DNA from: Azolla caroliniana
Taxonomy: Eukaryota; Polypodiophyta
DNA: 64,000 nt
Direction: 5' to 3'
Assembly: GCA_043228905.1 (NCBI GenBank)
Contig: JBHGNT010000012.1
Location: forward strand, 17,112,001-17,176,000
Below the pieces are notes generated by a model. It ran no database searches. It worked only from the letters and a program-made list of their open reading frames with translations, and was not told the DNA's origin. This document shows, one piece after another, positions 10,326 to 19,940 of the stretch (positions are counted from its first letter, which is position 1; each line of letters begins with the position of its first letter). Both the position numbers and the translations under genes were made by a program.

Positions 10326-10605
10326 TGTCATGATATGGCAAGACTCGAACCCATGACCTTATGTTATATGGGTTGAGCTCTTGACCATTATACCATCTAT
10401 TGTAATACCATCCATTTAAATTTTATTAGAGGAAATTAATGTATATTCCAGATTTCTCTAGAACATTCTAGAAGCTTCAGGATTACTCGTGAGAACACTA
10501 TAAAAGAAGGCACTAGGCATTATGTTGAACCAAATTGGTTCAACGCCAATCTTAAGCCTCTAGCCAGTTGGTACTTATCCTTCACATAATATATTAGTTG
10601 TTATC

Positions 10606-10658
<53 letters not shown>

Positions 10659-10786
10659 CTCGCTATCTCTGTCTCCTCTTCTCTCCTTCTCTCTCGAGAA
10701 TCTTACGCAGTCCCGTCCTCTTAGTACTAATAGTACTTCTCTTCTTTAGTATTAATTCTCTCTCTGCTTTAGTACTATTCCTGGCA
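10326..10786 (+). repeat. Solo LTR related to gypsy-H, with heat-shock-type promoter
   Basis: The 461-bp LTR runs from TGTCATGA to CCTGGCA, flanked by GCACA (10321-10325) and ACACA (10787-10791), four of five matching. Its layout copies the gypsy-H LTR: start TGTCATGA, an antisense tRNA-like cassette (about 10336-10392), heat-shock-factor-like sites, then a TATA box. A long CT run follows at about 10607-10655. It lies within the gag-like ORF of the host element. Confidence 0.75.
10458..10506 (+). promoter_or_regulatory. Heat-shock-element-like sites and TATA box in the solo LTR
   Basis: GAACATTCTAGAAGCTTC (10461-10478) contains alternating GAA and TTC triplets at two-base spacing, the consensus for heat-shock factors. 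TATAAAAG follows at 10499-10506, about 20 bases on. The spacing and order are those of a heat-shock promoter. Function is inferred from sequence only. Confidence 0.6.
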
Positions 10787-11307
10787 ACACAAGCCGCTCT
10801 ACTGCCGACTTCATCTCCGAAATCGCACGTTGCTCTTGTTGCATCCGCTCAATCATCATCATCATTATGCTCATCGCCTCTTGTTGATTCTCGATCTCCT
10901 TGCCACTTGCCTTCACGTCGGGTTCACCACTTGTGTCGAGCCTTTCAATGCCGGATCGTTGCATGAGTCGGGTGGGAACCGTTGAGGTTTTGGACTAGGA
11001 GGAGGAAGAATTTGAGGCGATTTTAATTATGAATAGATTATTATAAACTTGCGAATCCCACAAGTATATTATATTAATCAACCCTTGTAAAATAATCAAC
11101 AACCACTATACATCTTTCTCTCTTCCTTATATAGTGTGGGAAGAGTCTAAGTTTATCACATGCAATCATCATGCTTTTCCTAACTTTAGTTTTCATGCAC
11201 ACTGCATGTGCATGATTAGCTTTCTATCCCATCTTTTCTTTTAACTCGAGTGTGTATGCATGATTAACTTTTTGTACCATGCATATCTAGAATATTTACA
11301 TGGGATA

Positions 11308-11576
11308 TGATAGGAACACATGCTCCCTAAGCACAATGCTCGGCCACAACCGAGGCTAGAATCATACACAGAAAACGGGTAATGAATGCACGACATAGTG
11401 AAGAGAAGAGTACACAGGATGTTTACGTGGAAAACCCAAACTAGGGAAAAACCACGGCAGCCCACAGGCTGCAAACTATCACTATGTTACAATGTACAAC
11501 AGTAAAGCACCGAAGCAACGACCTCGAGCTTTCTATCTTCGCCACAGGCGGCAATTACAACAGAGGCAACAACCTC

Positions 11577-11636
<60 letters not shown>

Positions 11637-12030
11637 CACAGTTACGCGCTCTAATCTTGCACCAACAAGAATAGCAACAACAATCATCATAATTCTCTGT
11701 TTGCCCTAAGTCATATTTATACTAATATGACTTTTCGGCTATTTACAAATATAGCCTCGATGGACTCTCAGAAACATATTTACGAATAGGTCCCTTCATC
11801 CGGTGAGCACTTCTCACCGGGCCTTCACCATCCGGCTCTTGCCGGGTACTCCTCATCCGGTTCTCTCCAGGTCCTCCTCATCCAGTTCTCACCAGGTCTT
11901 CCTCATTCGGTTCTCATCGGGTCTTCCGTAGCCGGGTACATGTCATCCGGTTTTGGCCTCGGCCTATCGGCCTTGGCCGAGTTGACACTGTTCTTCTCAC
12001 TTCCCATCCGGAGGGACTTGTTTCCTAACA
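11308..12030 (-). repeat. Copia-type solo LTR
   Basis: The 723-bp LTR has ends TGATAGGA and TCCTAACA, and an exact 5-bp target duplication GGATA (11303-11307 and 12031-12035). On the minus strand it follows the copia-2 layout: CCGG-rich repeats, TATA region near 11710-11722, GA run (CT at 11581-11632 on the plus strand), a TTTCCCTAG-type leader and a CTCGGTTGTGGCCGAG motif. No internal region is left, so unequal recombination between two LTRs probably removed it. Confidence 0.82.
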
Positions 12031-12066
12031 GGATAAAGTTTAGTATAACTTTAAAATTCATAATAT

Positions 12067-12131
12067 GCTAGTATAGTGGTAAGGCTTAAACAATCGTTAA
12101 CATGGAGGTACAGTGTTCGAATCCTACCCTA
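12067..12131 (+). repeat. tRNA-like cassette inside the 5' LTR
   Basis: CTAGTATAGTGGTAAGGC (A-box-like) and GTGTTCGAATCC (B-box-like) match the cassette at 8104-8172. It is antisense to the element. Confidence 0.5.
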
Positions 12132-12374
12132 TGCATGTAACAATATTTTCTTCTATTTACAAATTTGTCTCTCCATCCGGTTTTTACCAGTTCTCCTTAC
12201 CGGTTCCTCCTTGCCGATTTCATCCTTCATCCGGCTCTCCGTAGCCGGGTACTCCTCATCCGGTCCTCACCGGGTCTGTATCATCCGGCTCTCCGTAGCT
12301 GTGTACTCCTCATACCGTTTGTTCGTCGGCACTGTTCTTCTCCCTTCCCATCCGGAGGGACCTGTCTCCCAACA

Positions 12375-12656
12375 GATTGCTTCTTCGGTTCTTTCCTTTT
12401 TTTCTCCCATAAATGACTTAATGACAAACGATGGTTCACCCTGTCGCTCATCATGCCTATTAGTCTCACGTTGTAAACTAATGACACATGCCTTGAGAGC
12501 ACTTTGAGATTGCCAAAGTTCGGTCATCTGTCGAGCGGTGAAACTAAGGTATTGGGTTATTTGTGAAAAATACATCTCAATGGACATTTGTCCAAGAGGA
12601 TTTCCTTGAGTTCCTTCCGCTTGAGCGGATGACATCGAGTTGTTATTTTGAGCCAT
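12375..12656 (-). pseudogene. Gypsy-A copy b gag, N-terminal fragment
   Basis: The likely start at 12656 opens with MAQNNNSMSSAQAEGTQGNP and continues through MSIEMYFSQITQYL. Copy c has the same start at 56171. About 94 codons remain before the junction at 12375, where a copia-LTR-like sequence begins. An upstream in-frame extension to 12746 also exists in both copies, so the true start is uncertain. Confidence 0.6.
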
Positions 12657-13887
12657 TGAATGATTATTTCTGGCAAAGAAATAGGATAAGGTCAGACAAA
12701 TAGTCATAACATCATGTCGTGATGTAAACATATCATGGGCAAACATTAATCGATATCATGATCTCACGTCAATACCCCCTAGACGTATGAGATGAGGTTC
12801 AAGATCAGGTTACTATGGTAACACAAAGGTGTTTTAAAAACCATGGGGGTGACAAATAAATGTCTTTCCCTGATCTCTATATCGATTTTTTCATGGCGGC
12901 TCCCCGAGGCTCAACCATGTATGTTCGCATATTGAGAAGTTTATACACGAAAAAAATGGTAACAATAAACTATGTTTTTGTGCCCACATATGTGGTTTCG
13001 GCTCTTTAAGTCCTATTACAAGGACCCCGAAGTGCACTTAGACCTCAAGTCTAAACATGTATTATAGTCATATGTATCAACGATGTTGGATGGTCTTAGT
13101 TATATTTGAACTCAAGACCTCGAGAACAAATGCATTAAACACTTGAGCTAACCAATTAGGTTGCTCTTTTTGAATGTTTCATGTTTCATGTGTATAAGAG
13201 ATATGCAAGGCATTTTCCCATATATGTTTTTAAAAAAAGAAACATATATGTCAAGAGTCCTTATTTCCCCCTCGTTTACCACAACCTTTGTTGGTACGTT
13301 ACGTAACGTCAAGTCTCGTAATTACGATGGGATATGCCAAAGTGCAACCTAATGCTCAAGCCAAATGAGCCCTCTTTTTGTAGTAGGCCCACGTGGCCCA
13401 TCACATGGTTACATCATTACAAATGTCTTTCGTAAGAATGACCTCACGGTGGCATCGTATCCATGTAATGAGGGAGGGATGTTGGATATGTGTGTCATAG
13501 GAGCGACCTCACATGAAGTGGGTTAAGCCCTACGTACTCAACGCCATTGTGGCTATGATTGTTTCATTACATAACGAAATATCGAAGTGACCAACGGGGA
13601 TGTCAACAAAAAAATGTTGAAAAAGGGATGGTGAAAACGCCATTCTCACAAAAATGTGAGCATGGCCACCAAGATCCTTTTCCCGACAAGAACAACATTC
13701 AATAGAAATCACATAATATCAAATATACACATATGTTTACTTATCACATATATACGATCAAATACGTATACACGTGACCACATATGCGTACATTAAACAA
13801 ATCGTTACATCAAATAGCCAGAAATGATGTAATCGAGATACGTAAGCGAGACATATACCCTTTCCGCACACGAAACAACCAAAAATA

Positions 13888-14635
13888 TGTTGGGAATCAA
13901 CGCTTCGATTCACCTTCACCGCTCGGCCACAACCGAGTAAGCGCGAATCAATGACGCAGAAAATAGGAACCACAAAGAGAAACAAAAAAAAACGCGAACA
14001 CACAGGGATTAACGTGGAAAACCCTAGACGGGAAAAACCACGGGAGTACAGGACTCCAAACCAACACTATACAGAGAAGTATACAATGGCGAGCTGCAAG
14101 GCGACGACCTTGAGCTCACTGTCTTCGCCACAGGCGGCGGCAATACACAGAGGCGTCGACCTCTTCCTTTCTCTCTCTCTCTAGGCTGCTCTCACTTCGC
14201 TCTCTCGGCTAGAACATAAAATGAGCAACAACAAACAGTTTGCCCTAAGTCATATTTATACACATATGACTTTCGGGCTATTTACAAATATAGCCTCAAG
14301 GGCCCTTGGCAAACATATTCACAAATATGTCCCCGCATCCGGATCTCTCTCCGGGTACATACATCATCCGGCTCTGTAGCCGGGTCTTCGTCATCCGGCT
14401 CCGTAGCCGGGTCTTCGTCATCCGGCTCCGTATCCGGGGTCTACATCATCCGGCTCCGTAGCCGGGGTCTACATCATCCGGCTCCGTAGCCGGGTACTCT
14501 TCATCCGGCTTCAAACCGGGTACTCTTCATCCGGCTTCATGCCGGGTACTCTTCATCCGCCGGTTCCGTAACCGCAACCGGGCTTGCCGTCATTCATCTC
14601 CGGACATCCCATCCGGAGGGACCGATATCCCAACA
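13888..14635 (-). repeat. Copia-2-family solo LTR
   Basis: The 748-bp LTR runs from TGTTGGGAATC to ATATCCCAACA and has an exact AAATA target duplication (13883-13887 and 14636-14640). On the minus strand it matches the copia-2 LTR throughout, including the TATA region and GA run. It carries more copies of the CCGG-flanked tandem unit (roughly eight against four), which explains its greater length. No internal sequence remains. Confidence 0.9.
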
Positions 14636-14663
14636 AAATAAGGGTTCATCGTGATATGCAATT

Positions 14664-14845
14664 GAGGTATTGACCTCTTACGCATACGAGACCAAACACA
14701 TATCATTTACAACGAAATCGAGGTATTGACCTCATACGCATACGTAAGATATGTATGTGAGCATAATACGCAATTGAGGTATTAACCTCATGCGCATACG
14801 ACATTAATCACATATTCAATATATGTCAAATGAGGTATTGCCCTC
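14664..14845 (-). repeat. Four palindromes at 56-bp period in the gypsy-A leader
   Basis: GAGGTATTGACCTC occurs at 14664, 14720, 14776 (GAGGTATTAACCTC) and 14832 (GAGGTATTGCCCTC), always 56 bp apart. Each can form a five-base-pair stem. The sequence between them has diverged more than the palindromes. The same set recurs in copy c at 57846, 57902, 57958 and 58014. Confidence 0.75.
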
Positions 14846-15104
14846 ATACACATATGTAAACGTTTTATACAACCAATTAATTACCACTACAACATCATTG
14901 AATTAATGAAAAAAATTACATATAGACTATATACAGGATTAGATGGGAGAAGAAAAAAAAGAAAAAAGAAGAAGGAAAGAGTTACCGAAGTTCCTTTGTT
15001 GATCGTTGTCTGGATCAAGGCCGACCGCACATCGATCGATCACCATCAATCAACAAGACAAAAGTCAACAAAAGAAACATTAGAACATAGACTCTGGAAC
15101 CAAC

Positions 15105-15561
15105 TATTAGAGATATGTACTAATGTAAGCAAAGGATAAGGATAAACGATAGATCTAGATAGAGAGGAGACAGAGAGAAAGAAGGGTTCCGGTCCACCCG
15201 ACCACCCCCGAGCGAACGGATCGAGACGAACTCGAGCCTCGATCGGCGTCCCATACCATCGTCATGGTGTCCAGTCGTTCTTGGTGCTGGCGCGCTCGCT
15301 ACAAGAGTTGACCCACCACAAGGACAGAGTCTTGATGTAGTCAAAAGATGATGAAATGAGGGTAGCTAGCCCTCATATTTATAGCGATACCCAAGGCCCC
15401 CAAGCAAGTTCACACTTGGCCTAATGGGTTGTCTCAATCCTGAGGATTAAAAGTAATCCTCCCCTTCTTTACACTCTCGTTTAACCCTCACACTTATCCA
15501 CGTGTTTAGAATACTACGGTAAATTCTCACCACGAGATATTATATGGTCATGCTCGTAACA
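15105..15561 (-). repeat. Gypsy-A copy b, 5' LTR
   Basis: The LTR is 457 bp, with ends TATTAGAG (decayed from TGTTAGAG) and CGTAACA. It shares the whole gypsy-A LTR body with 116-569 and 58288-58739. Confidence 0.82.
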
Positions 15562-15860
15562 ACATGGGAGGTGATGCACATGAAGACAATGGTGTACATC
15601 CGGTGCTTCATCGACATGAGCCTATATAACAACTTCAATGAAGAAAGTAAAGCTAATGTGCTCTGGGAGAAAATCGGCACCATGCTAGAGAGTAAAAACA
15701 CCGTAAATCGGGTTTCGGTATTTCGGAAGTTAGTGAGACTCCGGTACCAGGACGGATCCAACATGGCGGAGCACATGAACGCATTTCAGGGGCTCATAAA
15801 CCAAACAACTTCGCTTGAAGTACCTCTAGCCGACGAGGTACTTGCATTGCTCCTACTCGG
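15562..15860 (+). pseudogene. Copia-3 gag, central part
   Basis: The frame shows FRKLVRLRYQDGSNMAEHMN and ends in LALLLL. It lines up with the middle of copia-2 gag. It joins in frame to 21639 when gypsy-H and one target-duplication copy are removed, giving LLLLSSLLDSWE. The N-terminus is lost behind the gypsy-A LTR on the left. Confidence 0.82.
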
Positions 15861-16049
15861 TGTCAGAACCAAGGATAAAAGATAGAGTGATGGAAGAAGG
15901 ATATTAGAGAACATGAGAAGAAAGGAACCAAATACTAAGAGAAGAATGGATGTATAAGATAGAGAAAGAAAGAGAATGGATACAAGATATGTAATGAGAG
16001 CTAAAGACTGGTGTTGATTCGAATTGATTTGAGAATACATGTATGCGCT

Positions 16050-16156
16050 TATTTATAGGTTCCTATAGAATAGTTTAGAGATTTCTAGAATGTTCTAGAA
16101 TGTTCTAGACCTAGAATGCTCTAGGACATTCTAGAACATTCTAGAATAATCTAGAG
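16050..16156 (-). promoter_or_regulatory. Heat-shock-element array and TATA box in the gypsy-H 3' LTR
   Basis: The stretch 16084-16156 is built almost entirely from GAATGTTCTA-type units, giving repeated GAA and TTC triplets two bases apart. This is the binding pattern for trimeric heat-shock factors. On the minus strand, CTATAAATAAG follows 26 bases downstream. The layout resembles the U3 promoter of heat-activated plant retrotransposons such as ONSEN. That activity is inferred, not shown. Confidence 0.65.
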
Positions 16157-16210
16157 TTTTTATAATAATCAATGTAATACAAGAAGTAGCTTTTATTGTT
16201 TCATATAACA

Positions 16211-16275
16211 ATAAGCTATCTTAATGGTTGAGGTTTTCAAGTATGAATTACAAGGTTCGAGGTTCAAGTCCGGGT
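16211..16275 (+). repeat. tRNA-like cassette at the start of the gypsy-H LTR
   Basis: GCTATCTTAATGGTTGAGG (A-box-like) and GGTTCGAGGTTCAAGTCC (B-box-like) have tRNA spacing. The cassette lies antisense to the element and ends about 30 bases from the LTR terminus. The same cassette is in the 5' LTR at about 21545-21609. Confidence 0.55.
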
Positions 16276-16315
16276 GACGCCATAATGGTCATGTGTTCAT
16301 GACACTATCCCTCCT

Positions 16316-19300
16316 TCAAGAACGCCGAGTGGAAGTCTGCGTTAACATTGTTGGACCGGGCTTGTTTGGATAGTGATGATGGAAGTCGTTGACCAGAGCT
16401 TCAGCATTACAAACGTTATCGATGGGTTCCCAAGTGCGATCACTCGGAGGATAACCAAGCCAATCAACTAGATAATAAAGCTTATTGCGCACAATCTTAG
16501 AATCGAGAATAGTAGCTACCTCGTATTCGGGGCCGTCCACAAGTTGTACATAAGGCGGTGGTGGCACGACACGATTAGGAATTAAAGAGGTGTGGCAAGG
16601 TTCCAAAAGAGAGCTATGAAAGACAGGGTGAAGCCGCATATGTGCAGGAAGGTTAAGATGAAATGTTGCATCATTAATCTGCGTCGTGATGACAAAAGGA
16701 CCTAAGCGTTGATAGTCAAGCTTAGCACACGGTCGGGTAGTCTTGATGTGACGACGAAGCAACCATACACGGTCACCAACCTTAAACGGAGACTTAAGAC
16801 GATGTCGATCGGCATTGGTCTTATGGTGTGCTTGCGCTTTCTGAAGATGTGATGATAACTCGAGCTGGATTTGTTGTAGTCGGTGGAGGTGATGCGTCGC
16901 ACTAGGGTTTCGTGACACCTCGGGAAGATCCAGTATACACCATCGAGGGTGGTTGCCGGTTAAGGCAAAGAAAGGTGTAACTTTGGTAGAAGAGTGGACC
17001 GTGTTGTTGTATGCAAACTCGGTAAGATGTAAAATTTTACTCCAATCATCTTGTTGATAACTAATGAAACATCGAAGATATTGCTCGAGCGTTTGATTTG
17101 TGCGCTCTGTTTGTCCGTCAGTTTGTGGATGATAAGCCGAAGAGAGTTTGCAAGATATTTTCAGGCCTACCCATAGGTGCTTCCAAAAGTGTGAGATAAA
17201 TTGAGGACCTCGATCGCTAATAATATCATTCGGGAGACCATGATGGCGAAACACTTCACGCATAATGAGATCTGCAGTTTCTTCACTATTGATGGTCTTT
17301 ACACATGGTACAAAATGTGCCATCTTGGTGAACCGATCCACTACTATTAAAATAGTATCAAAGCCTTTGGAAGGTGGCAGATCCGTAATGAAATCCATAG
17401 AAATAGACTGCCATGGCTTGTTGGGAGGGGGTAATGGTTGTAGTAAGCCATAAGGGTGATGCCGGGGTATTTTGGCGCGACAGCAGGTGTCAAAAGTGCG
17501 AACATAATCTTCGACAAATTTTTGCAAGTGAGGCCACCAAAACGAACGTTTCACCAGCTCAATGGTCTTGGAAATACCAAAATGTCCAGCCATGGGGGCA
17601 TCATGACAATGTTCCAACACTTAAAGTCGGGGTGATCCGTCGGGGACGTAAAGGAGATTCTTGTAGAAGAGTAAACCATCTTGCCACTTGAAGTCCTGAT
17701 AATGTTGAGATGACCCTGGCAATGTGGAGCAAGATGGACGACTTGAACCACAGTGGGCTAAGACATCCTTAGCAAAATCATCCGAATGAAGTTGTTGCCG
17801 AATAGTGTCAAGAAGGGTAGAATCAAGTGGTGTGGCATAAATTGTTGTTACCTGTAGCTTTAATGGCCTGAGGAGAGTTTGCTTTTGATTGTCAAAGGCC
17901 CGATCTCCAGGTCGAAGTGCTAGATACGAACGCCGAGACAGAGCATCTGCTTTCCCTTGTTGTTTTCCGGGGCGAAAAATGATCTTGAAATCGAAACGCG
18001 TTAGAAATTGGGCCCACCGAGCTTGTCATCTATTTAATACTCGAGCTGTTTGAAAATATGTGAGATTTTTGTGATCACTATAAATGATAATCTGATGAGG
18101 TGATCCTTCTAGAAAATGACGCCATTGCTCGAATGAGTCGACCACAACTAGTAACTCCTTGTCATGCACCTCATAGTTTATCTCCGAAACAGTAAATTTT
18201 CTCGAGTGAAACGCGACTGGATGTATCTGCCCGTCCTCGCCTGGTTGCGATAGGATACTCCCCAATGCAAAGTCTGATGCATCCGCCTCAATAGTAAATG
18301 GCTTTTCAGGATCAATATGTGCTAGGATGGGTGCTGATGTGAATGCCTCTTTCAGCTGCGTAAAAGCCTTGTCCGCTTCGATACTCCAAAAAAATGCTTG
18401 ATTTTTCTTGGTGAGTTGAGTAAGGGGCAACACAATGCTTGAATAATTATGTATGAATTTGCGATAGAAGTTCGCAAATCCGAGGAAACACTGGACATCC
18501 CGAACTGAGCATGGGGGTTTCCATTCCAATATTGTTTGGACTTTTGCCGGGTCCATGAAAACACCCTGGGATGAAATAGTGTATCCCAAAAATTCGACTT
18601 GTTTGCAATCAAAACTGCATTTCTCAAGTTTGGCGTAAAGACCATACTTAGGCGTTCAAGTACTTGCCGCACATGTATATCATGCTCCCCCTGTGTTTTA
18701 GAGTAAATCAATAGATCATCTAGGTAGATGATTAGAAAAATATCCAAGAAATCCCGGAAGATGTCATTTGCCATATGTTGGAATACGGCAGGTGCATTTG
18801 TGAGCCCGAAAGGCATGACTGTATACTCGAAATGACCATACTGAGTACGAAATGTTGTTTTCCACTCATCTCCCGGCCGAATTCGAACAAGATTATATGC
18901 ACCCCTTAGATCAATTTTGGTAAAATGCTTTGCCCCACCAATGCGTTCTAAGAGATTGGAGATTAAAGGTAAAGCATACCTATTCCTTATGGTGACTTTA
19001 TTTAAGCCTCGATAGTCCACGACCAAATGAAGGGAGCCGTCCTTTTTCTTCACAAAAAAGATAGGAGCACCAGCTGGAGACTTTGAATGTCGAATAAACC
19101 CATGTGCAAGATTTTCCTCGATGTATGCTCGAAGAACCTCAAGCTCAGTGGGTGATAAATTGTAAATCGGACCCCACGGAGGCTCTTTTCTTGGTTGGAG
19201 ATCAATAGGACAGTCGTACGGCCGATGCTTTGGAAGAACACTAGCTTTGACTTTGTCGAAAACATCAGCATAGTCTTGATATTTTTTGGGAATTTGGATG

Positions 19301-19914
19301 TCTGAATTCCCTTGAGTGACACTAGAAGGTGTCACTGATACTGCAAATAAGAAAAGGTCCTCCTTGCCTCCCACTTGGTGCAATTGTTGCAATGTGATGG
19401 CTGAAATTTGATGAGAAGGATATGGTGCATCGGTAGAACTATATACTTTGGGAGGATAATCCCGAGTTCGATCCTTGACAATGATATTTTCTGCTAAAGG
19501 GCACCTAATTTCTCGCTTCCTCCAATCGATTCTAGGGTTATGTAGCTCGAACCATGGCAAACCGAGGACAATTGGATGCTCAGGACTATGGATTATGTTA
19601 AAGGAAACTACACATCCTAAATCACCCAAGAGTATGTGTATTGGCTCAGACTCTTCAAATATCTTCCCGGAAGCTATGGGGTGTCCATCAATCACTACTA
19701 CGGAAACTGGACAAGGAAGTGTATGCAAGGATATTTGGTGTTTTTGGGCAAAATCTCTATCCATGAAACAAGAATTGGCTCCAGTATCTAAGAGGGCTTG
19801 GACTTGAAGTTGACAACTGGGTGTCCTAACTTGTACTAGGGCTGAGAAGACTCTACTAACATGCTTGGAAGAAATGGAACCCACACTAGGTTGTACATAT
19901 CTAGGGTTGTCCAA
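16316..19914 (-). pseudogene. Gypsy-H pol: protease, reverse transcriptase, RNase H, integrase, chromodomain
   Basis: Protease shows LLDTGANSCF near codon 41. Reverse transcriptase shows [20 protein letters not shown] and YLDD (codons 397-400). RNase H shows FTIEADASDFALG. Integrase shows MDFITDLPP, IISDRGPQF and HPQTDGQTERTNQ, which contain the DDE residues. The C-terminus has a chromodomain-like block (YEVATILDSK to DRTWEPI). A one-base deletion near 18656 and stops near 18025 and 17623 break it. The first Cys of the integrase zinc finger reads Phe (FDTCC). The frame is -1 relative to gag and stays open across the gag stop, so frameshift expression is plausible. The RT motifs look closer to fungal and vertebrate chromoviruses than to common plant lineages. 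Confidence 0.88.
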
Positions 19915-19940
19915 CCAAATGGCTCCTATTTTGGCCGGAC

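Larger units (their letters stand above)
9566..10874 (-). pseudogene. Gag-like ORF of the non-autonomous element
   Basis: The frame starts with a Met-rich stretch at 10874 (SIMMMMIERMQQEQ). It continues through NGQFNGNDVSRYLHDYKAEM, TWGSFEEALQEAY, FLEFEHCF, FVRSIDQKERMDIG and NGLTEDWAEVERVC. These blocks resemble the gag of a plant gypsy group. It is interrupted by a solo LTR at 10326-10786 plus a 5-bp duplication (466 bp in all). Removing that restores one frame. Two in-frame TGA codons remain, at 10082-10084 and near 10020. Both stand where relatives have Arg, as expected when a methylated CGA decays to TGA. Confidence 0.68.
7453..12374 (-). mobile_element. Non-autonomous gypsy-type element (LARD/TR-GAG-like) with gag-like ORF only
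   Basis: Read on the minus strand, the order is a 5' LTR (10934-12374, interrupted by a solo LTR and lacking its outer end), a candidate primer-binding site (TGGTGAACCCGACG near 10915-10928), a gag-like ORF (10874 to 9566), a second degenerate ORF (9548 to 8418), a polypurine tract (8391-8405) and a 3' LTR (7453-8390). No reverse transcriptase or integrase motif appears. The 3' LTR ends form the inverted repeat TGTCGT...ACGACA. Sequences flanking the two ends do not match: copia-1 gag on the left, gypsy-A gag on the right. The block has therefore been rearranged, or its ends come from different copies. Confidence 0.65.
10934..12374 (-). repeat. 5' LTR of the non-autonomous element, interrupted
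   Basis: It begins TGTCGAGCC at 10934 and shares GGTTTTGGACTAGGAGGAGG and AATCCCACAAGTATA with the 3' LTR. It is interrupted by a solo LTR at 11308-12030. It then carries a tRNA-like cassette (12067-12131) and a CCGG-rich copia-LTR-like segment ending TCTCCCAACA at 12374. The final 34 bp present in the 3' LTR are missing here, so the outer end is truncated or recombined. Confidence 0.55.
12375..15561 (-). mobile_element. Gypsy-A copy b, 5' part
   Basis: Read on the minus strand: 5' LTR (15105-15561), decayed primer-binding site (15090-15101, ACTCTGGAACCA), long leader with a solo LTR inserted at 13888-14635, then a gag start ending abruptly at 12375. The leader matches copy c (56172-58287) along its length. 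The 3' half of the element and its second LTR are missing. The right LTR is set into the gag gene of copia-3, so gypsy-A is younger than copia-3 here. Confidence 0.78.
15861..16304 (-). repeat. Gypsy-H 3' LTR
   Basis: It begins TGTCAGAACC and ends TTCATGACA. It contains a TATA box on the minus strand (16050-16058), an array of GAA/TTC modules (16084-16156) and an antisense tRNA-like cassette (16211-16275). The minus-strand sequence entering it, GAAGGAGGGATAG (16305-16317), is a good polypurine tract. Confidence 0.9.
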
